DNA from: CAZAJS01 sp964485635
GTDB lineage: Bacteria > Pseudomonadota > Gammaproteobacteria > Francisellales > Francisellaceae
DNA: 6,855 nt
Reading direction: 5' to 3'
NCBI GenBank assembly: GCA_964485635.1
Contig: CAZAJS010000066.1
Span: 1 to 6,855, forward strand
Part shown: one piece after another, positions 1-5,545 of the stretch
Layout of the letters: each line of letters starts with the position of its first letter
How positions within the stretch are numbered: the first letter of the stretch is position 1
Made by a program: the position numbers and the translations under genes
The notes under the pieces: model-generated
What the model was told of the DNA's origin: nothing
Databases searched by the model: none
The model's input: only the letters and a program-made list of their open reading frames with translations

Positions 1-141
1 GGCATCGTGTATTCCGTATGGCGCTTAAGCACACAATACAAGGGCTGTCCTCGGTGTGGCAAAAAAACATTAATCGCCACGGACACAGCTGTTGGAAAAA
101 AATTATTAGAAAATTATCACGCGAATCAAACAAAGTCTTAA
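1..141 (+). CDS. 3' end of an unidentified protein with a half zinc ribbon (partial)
   Basis: Frame 1 is open from the window edge to a TAA at 139-141 and gives 46 residues, so the start lies outside the window. The visible tail has a short hydrophobic/aromatic beginning (GIVYSVWRL), then YKGCPRCGKKTLI, a CPxCG knuckle of the kind that binds zinc together with a second Cys pair, and ends in a basic, polar stretch. Only one Cys pair is visible, so a second pair would have to lie upstream or come from another subunit. The hydrophobic start followed by a knuckle suggests a small membrane protein with a cytoplasmic metal-binding tail, but this is inference. It converges on the tRNA gene. I do not recognise the family; the reading frame itself is reasonably supported. 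Confidence 0.55.
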   Translation, partial: GIVYSVWRLSTQYKGCPRCGKKTLIATDTAVGKKLLENYHANQTKS

Positions 142-210
142 CACACTGATTGCTCGCTTTGTTGACTGGCTTATCAAATACATGCTTGATTCAAAAAAGA
201 CTGATTATAA

Positions 211-298
211 TGGCGGAGAGAGAGGGATTCGAACCCTCGATACGTTGCCGTATACACACTTTCCAGGCGTGCGCCTTCGACCACTCGGCCACCTCTCC
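211..298 (-). tRNA. tRNA-Ser, anticodon GGA
   Basis: Read on the minus strand, this 88-nt stretch folds as a type II tRNA with the 3' CCA encoded (211-213) and discriminator G at 214. The acceptor stem pairs GGAGAGG with TCTCTCC, with one G-U at the 7:66 position. The T arm is GAGGG-TTCGAAT-CCCTC. The anticodon loop is CTGGAAA (260-266) with anticodon GGA at 262-264, decoding UCC/UCU. The long variable arm has a TATACG-GCAA-CGTATC-like hairpin, as expected for tRNA-Ser. The D-arm to anticodon region closely resembles E. coli serW/serX from memory. It has its own promoter just upstream. Confidence 0.97.
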
Positions 299-313
299 TT
301 AAACAACAGACTT

Positions 314-342
314 ATCATACCGAAATCAGCCCGCTTTGACAA
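314..342 (-). promoter_or_regulatory. Sigma70 promoter of tRNA-Ser
   Basis: On the minus strand there is a -35 element TTGTCA (337-342), a 17-bp spacer and a -10 element TATGAT (314-319). Transcription would start near 307, about nine bases before the mature tRNA 5' end. It lies in the 71-bp space between the pilin stop codon and the tRNA, so the tRNA need not depend on read-through from the tol-pal operon. Both hexamers differ from consensus by one base. Confidence 0.75.
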
Positions 343-369
343 GTCTTAACGAACTGGCTTTTGATAAAA

Positions 370-1044
370 TTACTCAGCCGGACCTTGGTAGCTAAATAGC
401 GAAATTGCAACATCCGGTGCCCAATCAGGCTGAGTCTCATGTTCTTGTAGCACCTCATAAATCCCGCCATTATACCGCACCTGATCACCAGGCTTGAGTA
501 AAACCCCACTGCCTGACCATTCTTGAATCTCGGAGGAATCATCTGTACTGCTAGTATCATCCGTGGTCTCGGTACTACTAGTATCATCGGTATCATTACT
601 TTCTGATAATATTTCTGCCGTGGTACACATTTCATCAACCACTTTTTGCGAACAAACACCATCGGCAACACCACAGGCCCAGTGATCAGCCAAGGCTTGA
701 TAAACAATTTGACAATTGTCATTGTTACCGGGCAAATGACCTGTTAGATGAAAAATTAATTGCCCCTGGTCTGGAGCAGATAAAGTATCGACTTCAATGG
801 TTGGGACAATCTTGTTCGTTAATGCTTTGATTCGTTGATTAGGGGTTTGAAAACCATCAATTGAGGCATATTGCTGTGCCCTCGTTGCGGTGCTAACCGC
901 TTTTGACAAATTCGCTCGAGCAACTTGGTGCGCATAAAAAGGAACACTAATGGCCAACACTAAACTAATAATCGCAATGACCAAGCTTAGCTCAACTAAG
1001 GTAAAACCTCTTTGACGCTTTAAGTGGCTTGGCAATAGGCCCAT
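370..1044 (-). CDS. Type IVa pilin-like protein with C-terminal CBM5/12-like module
   Basis: 224 residues. Residues 1-13 form a short basic leader ending in QRG, followed by F14-TLVE18-LSLVIAIISLVLAISVPF. This is the class III signal cut by prepilin peptidase PilD between G13 and F14, with the conserved Glu at mature position 5 and a hydrophobic helix to about residue 36. Residues 45-140 look like a complete small pilin head: a TATRAQQYA helix, a GQLIFHLTG strand, then W122-A-C124 and a closing C140, similar to the WxC...C disulfide region of PilA/PilE-type pilins. Residues about 147-172 are a low-complexity Asp/Ser/Thr linker. Residues 173-221 hold W176, GDQVRYNGGIYEV and QPDWAPD, the pattern of CBM5/12 chitin-binding modules. 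The start has a GGGG Shine-Dalgarno about nine bases upstream. The gene lies 26 bp after pal, where cpoB usually sits, with no visible terminator between, so it is probably read with the tol genes. The pilin part is secure; carbohydrate binding is inferred from the motif. Confidence 0.88.
   Translation of the reverse strand: MGLLPSHLKRQRGFTLVELSLVIAIISLVLAISVPFYAHQVARANLSKAVSTATRAQQYASIDGFQTPNQRIKALTNKIVPTIEVDTLSAPDQGQLIFHLTGHLPGNNDNCQIVYQALADHWACGVADGVCSQKVVDEMCTTAEILSESNDTDDTSSTETTDDTSSTDDSSEIQEWSGSGVLLKPGDQVRYNGGIYEVLQEHETQPDWAPDVAISLFSYQGPAE
545..590 (-). repeat. 27-bp imperfect tandem repeat in the pilin linker
   Basis: Two near-identical 19-base blocks, at 545-563 and 572-590, are spaced 27 bp apart and differ at two positions. 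They encode the repeated DDTSST units of the linker (period nine residues). The period is a multiple of three, so gain or loss of a unit would change linker length without breaking the frame. Confidence 0.75.
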
Positions 1045-1070
1045 TGCATTTCGCCCCGTGATGTTAATGA

Positions 1071-1697
1071 TTAATCTGCTTCACAACGTTGACCAAACTC
1101 TAACACCGTCCGACGATCTAAGTAATAAGCATGATCACGAGCTTTTTGCTTGCATGAGGCATCGATTGTATCTGATGGGCAATACTGTTGGTAAAAATCT
1201 TTTGGATCAGCCGCCGGTCTTAGCTTACCAAAGCTCACCGTGCAAATCTGGTCTGATGGAACCCCTTTTGACTCTAAGTATTTCTCAACCGCTTGTGCCC
1301 GTTTTTGCCCTAAGTTAAAGTTATATTTTTCACTGCCTCGTGGATCTGTATGACCCGCAAGACGAATCACCTGACCATGTTTTTGTAAATACTCAGCCGC
1401 TTGATCTAAACAACTATGATATTTCGCTTTTAACTGGTATTTATCAAACGCAAAATGAACCGTCTTACACGGCATGTTTGCCAATTCAGATTCCATTTGC
1501 GCGATTTCAATACGACTATAATCCGACTTATTATCAATAATACTTTCACTGCGCAAACTTTTCGGTTGGACATCCTTGACTAAATCACTGGCATAACCAC
1601 TTGGCCCAATACCATCAATCGGCCCTTGTTGCATCGAAGCACAACCTGATAATAAAACCGTTGCACCTAAACCAACAATCCATAAATGCTTTGTCAT
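1071..1697 (-). CDS. pal: Peptidoglycan-associated lipoprotein Pal
   Basis: 208 residues. Residues 1-18 are a lipoprotein signal with lipobox LLSG before C19; the residue after the Cys is Ala, consistent with sorting to the outer membrane. After a flexible tail (about 20-74) comes the OmpA-like domain: VHFAFDKYQL (80-89), GHTDPRG (115-121), YNFNLGQKRAQAVEKYL (125-141), SFGKLRP (155-161) and LDRRTVLEF (193-201), which in the family binds meso-DAP peptidoglycan and TolB. The start at 1697 is chosen because AGGAG lies seven bases upstream and the signal peptide begins there; an in-frame ATG at 1784 would overlap the preceding small gene and spoil the signal. Unusual features are six Cys besides the lipidated one (77, 96, 152, 173, 182, 205) and a longer loop (about 162-192) before the last strand. 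E. coli Pal has none of these extra Cys. Confidence 0.97.
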   Translation of the reverse strand: MTKHLWIVGLGATVLLSGCASMQQGPIDGIGPSGYASDLVKDVQPKSLRSESIIDNKSDYSRIEIAQMESELANMPCKTVHFAFDKYQLKAKYHSCLDQAAEYLQKHGQVIRLAGHTDPRGSEKYNFNLGQKRAQAVEKYLESKGVPSDQICTVSFGKLRPAADPKDFYQQYCPSDTIDASCKQKARDHAYYLDRRTVLEFGQRCEAD

Positions 1698-1713
1698 TCT
1701 CTTTCTCCTAATG

Positions 1714-1854
1714 TTAACGATGTTCTGACGGACCTGTCGGCCCAATTGCTTGCTTTTGTAACGTTTGCGCATCAGTACAGCCATTGATCATCATGCTGCT
1801 ACTGATCAGCATTGCCAATACGGCCAACCGTTTGAATCTTTGAATCGGCTTCAT
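1714..1854 (-). CDS. Small putative lipoprotein between tolB and pal
   Basis: A 46-codon frame that starts with ATG at 1852-1854 and stops with TAA at 1714-1716. Residues 2-9 are basic (KPIQRFKR), 10-23 are hydrophobic (LAVLAMLISSSMMI), and N24-G25-C26 forms a usable, if not ideal, lipobox. Cleavage would leave a 21-residue lipidated peptide starting CTDAQTLQ and ending GPTGPSEHR. The Thr after the Cys gives no inner-membrane retention signal, so the outer membrane is the likely site. An AGGGGA Shine-Dalgarno overlaps the tolB TAG stop, the start is 15 bp after tolB, and the stop is 16 bp before pal. This tight fit with its own ribosome site supports a real gene. No known family is recognised. 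It could also be a leader peptide that tunes pal translation, or a decayed Pal duplicate. Confidence 0.72.
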   Translation of the reverse strand: MKPIQRFKRLAVLAMLISSSMMINGCTDAQTLQKQAIGPTGPSEHR

Positions 1855-1869
1855 TTGATTCGTTATCCC

Positions 1870-3195
1870 CTAATTAAAATTAATCGGTGACCAGCTCGGT
1901 GAGCGAGCCACTCCCTTAAAATGCTTCGGTAATGTTAAACGTATTTTACCATTGATCGATACCATCGCCAAGTGGCCTTGGTCTTCTCCACCGGCTGAAT
2001 ATAATACCATTTGTCCGCCAGGAGCGACACTTGGAGAGGCATCCATGTCACCATGGCTTAATTGGGTGATTTGATGCGAATCCAAATTCATTTTGACAAT
2101 ATGAGTCCCATCACCTTTGTTATCTTCTTGCATAAATACAATGCTATGCCCATTAGGTGCAAATGAAGGATCAAAGGATTGAAAGGTATTCGAGGGTGAT
2201 AAGCGCTGACTTTCACCTTTTGCCATGTCAAGCATAAAGACTTGTGGATTGCCATCTTGATTTGATGTGAAAGCAATCTTTTGTCCATCGGGTGACCATG
2301 CCGGTGCCGTACTACTGCCTGAAAAAGCAAACTTCTTATAAAGTCGTTGGTTTTTCAGGTTCATCAAATACAAATCAGTATGATCTGACTGACCTTGTGA
2401 CAAGGCTACCGCTAAGGTCTTACCATCTGGCGACCAAGCTGGTGAACTATTAATCCCAGGATAATTTGATAACAGTTGAAAATAACCATCATTAATTCGA
2501 ATGCGATAAATCGCCATACCGCCTTCGTAGTAGGTCACAAACGCCAGCGACTTGCCATCTGGCGACCAAGTTGGTGAGGCAATCGGATTGCCTGTTTGCT
2601 CTAAGATGACTTGACTATTTGCGCCATCATAATCTGAAACGATTAAACGATAAACCGCATGGCTTGAATCATACGGATCCGATACATTCACATAAGCAAT
2701 CTTAGACGTAAAATAACCCTCATGGCCCGTAACGGCTTTAAAAATATAATTACTAATCTGATGGCCTAATTGTCTAAACTGACTTGGGGCAACGTCTTTA
2801 AAACGACGGGCACTAATGACTTGATGGGTTGCTTTCGTCGCAAGCTGGTATGTTACATCATAGCCCTGACCAGAACTTTGAGTGATATGGCCTAATAAAA
2901 TATAATCCGACTGCCAGTCATCCCAATGAATCGACTCCGCATCATTTGGGGTTTCAGGGAGTCCTTGTTGCTTAATAGTAAAGCGGCCTGAATGCGCTAA
3001 ATCATTGTCAATCACTTGCTCAACGCCATCTGGGGCTTGACTTGATGTGACCGTTTGACCAGAAAAAGGGACTAATGCTAAGGTAAATGGCTTATCCACT
3101 CCCTGATTGACATTTAATGTTAATGCTGCTGGCGCGGCTGATAGCATGCCAAACATGCAGATACTGGCAAAAAGCCATTGCAACCATCGTTTCAT
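1870..3195 (-). CDS. tolB: Tol-Pal system beta-propeller protein TolB
   Basis: 441 residues, close to the family length of about 430. Residues 1-23 are a Sec signal peptide (KRW, hydrophobic core, ending SAAPA). The mature N-terminus LTLNVNQGVDKPFTLALVPF corresponds to the segment that in E. coli TolB binds TolA, followed by the alpha/beta domain (about 40-160). The propeller follows with repeated blade motifs: WSPDG at 210, 254 and 300, APNG at 346, APGG at 391 and a final SPSWSP at 433, in line with a six-bladed propeller. The sequence SDYDGANSQVI near 187 and the ending resemble E. coli TolB. TolB is periplasmic and binds Pal in competition with peptidoglycan. The start has AAGGAG about eight bases upstream and lies 12 bp after tolA, so it belongs to the same operon. 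Confidence 0.98.
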   Translation of the reverse strand: MKRWLQWLFASICMFGMLSAAPAALTLNVNQGVDKPFTLALVPFSGQTVTSSQAPDGVEQVIDNDLAHSGRFTIKQQGLPETPNDAESIHWDDWQSDYILLGHITQSSGQGYDVTYQLATKATHQVISARRFKDVAPSQFRQLGHQISNYIFKAVTGHEGYFTSKIAYVNVSDPYDSSHAVYRLIVSDYDGANSQVILEQTGNPIASPTWSPDGKSLAFVTYYEGGMAIYRIRINDGYFQLLSNYPGINSSPAWSPDGKTLAVALSQGQSDHTDLYLMNLKNQRLYKKFAFSGSSTAPAWSPDGQKIAFTSNQDGNPQVFMLDMAKGESQRLSPSNTFQSFDPSFAPNGHSIVFMQEDNKGDGTHIVKMNLDSHQITQLSHGDMDASPSVAPGGQMVLYSAGGEDQGHLAMVSINGKIRLTLPKHFKGVARSPSWSPINFN

Positions 3196-3207
3196 TGTCT
3201 GCTCCTT

Positions 3208-4250
3208 TTATTGAAAATTCGCTTTAATGGGCTCACTTAATATCGCTTTGCGTAATTTAGCATCGCTGGGTAATTGAAAGCGTGATTTTTGAATGGCTAA
3301 TGTTAACTGCCGATCAAAAACATCATTGCCACTACTGTCAATAATTTTAATACCATACGCGCGCCCATTTTGATCAATCTGAAATTGAACTGTAGCGCTT
3401 AACTGGCTGTCTTGAAAGGGGTTATTCCAATTTGAACGCACAATTTGGGTATAAAGCTGTCCATACTTAGCTAACGCTGCCTGCCGTTGCGCGGCGACCT
3501 GTTTTCGCTTAGCTTCGGCTTGCTTTTTTGCTTCCGCCTGTTTCTTAGCTTGTGCTTTTGCTTGAGCAGCTTGACNNNNNNNNNNNNNNNNNNNNNNNNN
3601 NNNNNNNNNNNNNNNNNNNNNNNNNNNNNNNNNNNNNNNNNNNNNNNNNNNNNNNNNNNNNNNNNNNNNNNNNNNTGCTTTTTTGCTTCCGCCTGTTTCT
3701 TAGCTTGTGCTTTTGCTTGAGCAGCTTGACGCTTGGCGGCTTTTTCTTTTTGTTTATCTTTTTCTGCTTGTTGTTGCGCATCGGCTTGTTGTTGTTTTTC
3801 AGCCGCTTGTTGCTTTTCGGCCTTTTCTTTGGCGGCTTTCTCGGCCTGACGTTTCGCTTCTGCTTTACGTTTAGCTTGTTGACGCGCTTTTTCTTTGGCT
3901 AATCGGGCTTTTTCTGCTTGCGCTTGGGCATAGGCTTTTTGCGCTTGTTGTTGTGCTTTTGCTAACCTTTTTTGCGCCTGATCAGCTTGCTGTTGTAACT
4001 GATAGCCTTCATAAGCCGCTTGTTTTTGTTTTAATTGATTTGTTGAAATGGCTTGCGTGTGAATGGGTTTTGTTTGATCGGCTGGTTGTGGCGTCGGTCC
4101 AGAAGTGGCTTTTGATGATTGTGAACCATATTGCCAACCAAGAATGACTAAACCAAGCACTAGCATCACATGAACACTGATGGATAACCATTTTGCTCGA
4201 GTGGCTTGATCTTGCCAGATTTGTTCGAAAAATTCACGAATTTGGCGCAT
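3208..4250 (-). CDS. tolA: Cell envelope protein TolA, interrupted by an assembly gap
   Basis: TolA links the TolQR motor to TolB/Pal across the periplasm. Residues 1-21 are cytoplasmic, and a single membrane helix spans about 22-40 with S23-x3-H27, the SxxxH motif that in E. coli contacts TolQR. From about residue 70 there is an Ala/Lys/Gln/Glu-rich helical domain built on repeats such as QAEAKK. The C-terminal domain (3208 to about 3470) contains YGQLYTQIVRSNWNNPF, GIKIIDSSGNDVFDRQL and AIQKSRFQLP, matching the TonB/TolA C-terminal fold; it lacks the Cys pair seen in E. coli TolA. The start overlaps the tolR stop by 17 bp, suggesting translational coupling. The two halves are in different frames only because of the 100-N gap: merging the identical 55-base flanks gives one continuous frame of 295 residues. 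The true length is unknown and could be longer if repeats are missing. Confidence 0.95.
3521..3575. repeat. 55-bp direct copy at the left edge of the gap
   Basis: These 55 bases are identical to 3676-3730 and end exactly where the Ns begin. On the minus strand they encode QAAQAKAQAKKQAEAKK of the TolA helical domain, in the frame of the C-terminal half. Confidence 0.95.
3576..3675. other. Assembly gap of 100 Ns inside tolA
   Basis: Exactly 100 undetermined bases, the usual placeholder for a gap of unknown size. It lies in the repetitive coiled-coil part of tolA and is bordered on both sides by the same 55-mer, so its stated length carries no information. Confidence 0.99.
3676..3730. repeat. 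55-bp direct copy at the right edge of the gap
   Basis: This copy begins at the first base after the Ns and matches 3521-3575 at every position. On the minus strand it is in the frame of the TolA N-terminal half and encodes the same QAAQAKAQAKKQAEAKK segment. Confidence 0.95.
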
Positions 4251-4659
4251 CGGTGACGAGTCCTATTTTGGTCACTCCAGATCGTTGCAAAGAAGCCATC
4301 GCAGCAACCACATCGCCATATTTTGCAGATGCATCACCACGAACATAAACCGTCTTTTCGGAAGTTTGCCCCATATTTTGTTTGATTTTTTGTGCTAGCT
4401 GATCAACCGATAAAGGCTGTTTGGCATCATTCAAATATAGCTGGCCTGAGGCATCAACTGTCACAACAATCGGTTTTTCCGGTTTTGGGGCTACCTTTTG
4501 TGCTTGGGCTTTCGGCAAATTCACATCAACCCCTTGCTGCAATACCGGCGTTGTGATCATAAAAATCACCAACAATACCAACATAACATCAATATAAGGG
4601 ACAATATTAATATTAACCATTGATTGACGTTTAAGCCGTCGTGATCGCCTTGGTTGCAT
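4234..4659 (-). CDS. tolR: Tol-Pal system proton-channel component TolR
   Basis: 141 residues, the family's usual size. A basic cytoplasmic N-terminus (PRRSRRLKR) precedes NINIVPYIDVMLVLLVIFMIT (16-36), a single membrane helix carrying D24, the counterpart of the proton-carrying Asp23 of E. coli TolR. The periplasmic part (about 42-141) has VDVNLPKAQAQ, PIVVTVDASGQLYLND, VYVRGDASAKYGDVVAAM and GVTKIGLVTDAP, typical of the ExbD/TolR domain. TolR joins TolQ in the inner-membrane complex that energises TolA. It starts three bases after the tolQ stop with a good GAGGTG ribosome site, and its end overlaps tolA by 17 bp. Confidence 0.98.
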   Translation of the reverse strand: MQPRRSRRLKRQSMVNINIVPYIDVMLVLLVIFMITTPVLQQGVDVNLPKAQAQKVAPKPEKPIVVTVDASGQLYLNDAKQPLSVDQLAQKIKQNMGQTSEKTVYVRGDASAKYGDVVAAMASLQRSGVTKIGLVTDAPNS

Positions 4660-4662
4660 AAG

Positions 4663-5373
4663 TCACCTCTGAGCGTCTGACACTTTTGACGTATAAGCTT
4701 GCTGATAAAGCAATGTACAAAACTCATCTTGGAAGTTTTCATACAACAATACGGTCTGATCAACCCCTTTTGATAAATGGTTATACCCCATCACAGCAGG
4801 AATCGCGACAACTAACCCCATCGCAGTGGCAATCAAGGCCTCAGCAATATGAGGGGCAATCATAGCAATCGTGACTTGACTAACACCACTTAAAGAAGTA
4901 AAAGCCGCCATAATCCCCCAGACCGTGCCAAGCAACCCCACATAAGGGGCGACAGAGGCAATCGCACCAAGCAAGGAGATTTGCTTTTCAAGTTGATCCG
5001 TTTGCTCCATAATACTGACACGCATTGCTCGTTCAACGCCTTCAATCAATGGCTTGCCTGTGATCCCTTGTTGATACAAGCGTACAAACTCTGTATAACC
5101 ATTAACAAATAATAACCGCAATCCCATTAAATCATTGCTTTTCATCTGTTGAGTGTATTTTTGATAAAGCGTCGTGATCGCATCATTCGCCCAAAATTCG
5201 GCACTAAATTCATAGGCTTCATTTTTTGCCGCTTTTAAAACTTGAGCTCGTTGAATCATAATCGCCCATGAACTAATTGAGCCAATTAATAAAATCAACA
5301 ATATCAATTGGACAAAATTACTTGCCCCACTGATAAGATGCCACACGGATAGGTCATTGATTTGCCCAGTCAT
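4663..5373 (-). CDS. tolQ: Tol-Pal system proton-channel component TolQ
   Basis: 236 residues, matching the MotA/TolQ/ExbB family. Three membrane helices are visible: about 20-40, 134-158 (SLLGAIASVAPYVGLLGTVWGIM) and 172-196 (IAPHIAEALIATAMGLVVAIPAV). T150 and T183 correspond to the conserved threonines of E. coli TolQ that line the proton path next to the TolR Asp. A large cytoplasmic loop (about 41-130) has the usual GxxRAM-like segment GVERAMRVSI. It is the first gene of the operon and starts about 40 bases after the predicted transcription start, with an AGGT ribosome site about seven bases upstream. The common upstream partner ybgC is absent here; alr is divergent instead. Confidence 0.98.
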   Translation of the reverse strand: MTGQINDLSVWHLISGASNFVQLILLILLIGSISSWAIMIQRAQVLKAAKNEAYEFSAEFWANDAITTLYQKYTQQMKSNDLMGLRLLFVNGYTEFVRLYQQGITGKPLIEGVERAMRVSIMEQTDQLEKQISLLGAIASVAPYVGLLGTVWGIMAAFTSLSGVSQVTIAMIAPHIAEALIATAMGLVVAIPAVMGYNHLSKGVDQTVLLYENFQDEFCTLLYQQAYTSKVSDAQR

Positions 5374-5419
5374 ATAATACCTATATTACCTAAAATTTAA
5401 TTGATATAACTTCAGTGTG

Positions 5420-5449
5420 ATTATACGCATTAAATAAAATCAACGGCAA
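5420..5449 (-). promoter_or_regulatory. Predicted sigma70 promoter of the tol-pal operon
   Basis: On the minus strand, -35 TTGCCG (5444-5449), an 18-bp spacer and a perfect -10 TATAAT (5420-5425) lie upstream of tolQ. A start near 5413 gives a leader of about 40 nt. No terminator-like structure is visible between any of the seven genes downstream, so this is the likely main promoter for all of them. Confidence 0.68.
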
Positions 5450-5503
5450 GTAATTAACAGCGCTTTTTTCTTGATCAGCCTCCCTAATGCACCATAATTG
5501 TTT

Positions 5504-5509
5504 TATAAT
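5504..5509 (+). promoter_or_regulatory. Predicted -10 element of alr
   Basis: A perfect TATAAT lies 36 bp before the alr ATG. No good -35 lies at 16-18 bp, where the bases read roughly TCCCTA, so the promoter may be weak or activator-dependent. The predicted start near 5516 leaves a leader of about 30 nt. Confidence 0.5.
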
Positions 5510-5545
5510 AGAAAAGACAATCTGACTAAACATTACAAAATTACC

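Noticed and set aside
190..205. T-tract (minus strand CTTTTTTG) downstream of tRNA-Ser as a terminator
   Set aside because: No stable stem precedes the T-run apart from the tRNA itself, so a dedicated terminator cannot be supported.
1058..1540. Plus-strand open frames opposite pal
   Set aside because: They are antisense to a clearly recognisable Pal coding sequence and show no domain, signal or ribosome site of their own.
1698..1784. A longer Pal start at 1784 adding 29 residues
   Set aside because: It overlaps the small lipoprotein gene in another frame, has a highly basic N-terminus that would bury the signal peptide, and the ATG at 1697 has a strong ribosome site.
1793..1812. Hairpin ATGCTG-N8-CAGCAT within the small lipoprotein gene
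   Set aside because: A 6-bp stem with an 8-nt loop and no T-tract; too weak to call a terminator or attenuator.
3480..3980. Repetitive sequence as a possible CRISPR array or minisatellite
   Set aside because: The repetition is from Ala/Lys/Gln/Glu codons of the TolA helical domain; there are no regular spacers.
3953..4147. Plus-strand frame with a hydrophobic start opposite tolA
   Set aside because: It is the complement of the TolA N-terminal region; low-complexity Ala/Lys/Gln codons give Leu/Phe-rich antisense frames.
3471..4250. Split TolA in two frames as a genuine frameshift or pseudogene
   Set aside because: The frame change is fully explained by 100 placeholder Ns plus a duplicated 55-mer; the two halves fuse in frame when these 155 bases are removed.
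5498..5545. TTG start of alr adding 16 residues
   Set aside because: The TTG lies just before the predicted -10 box, upstream of the likely transcription start, and the extra residues do not resemble Alr N-termini.
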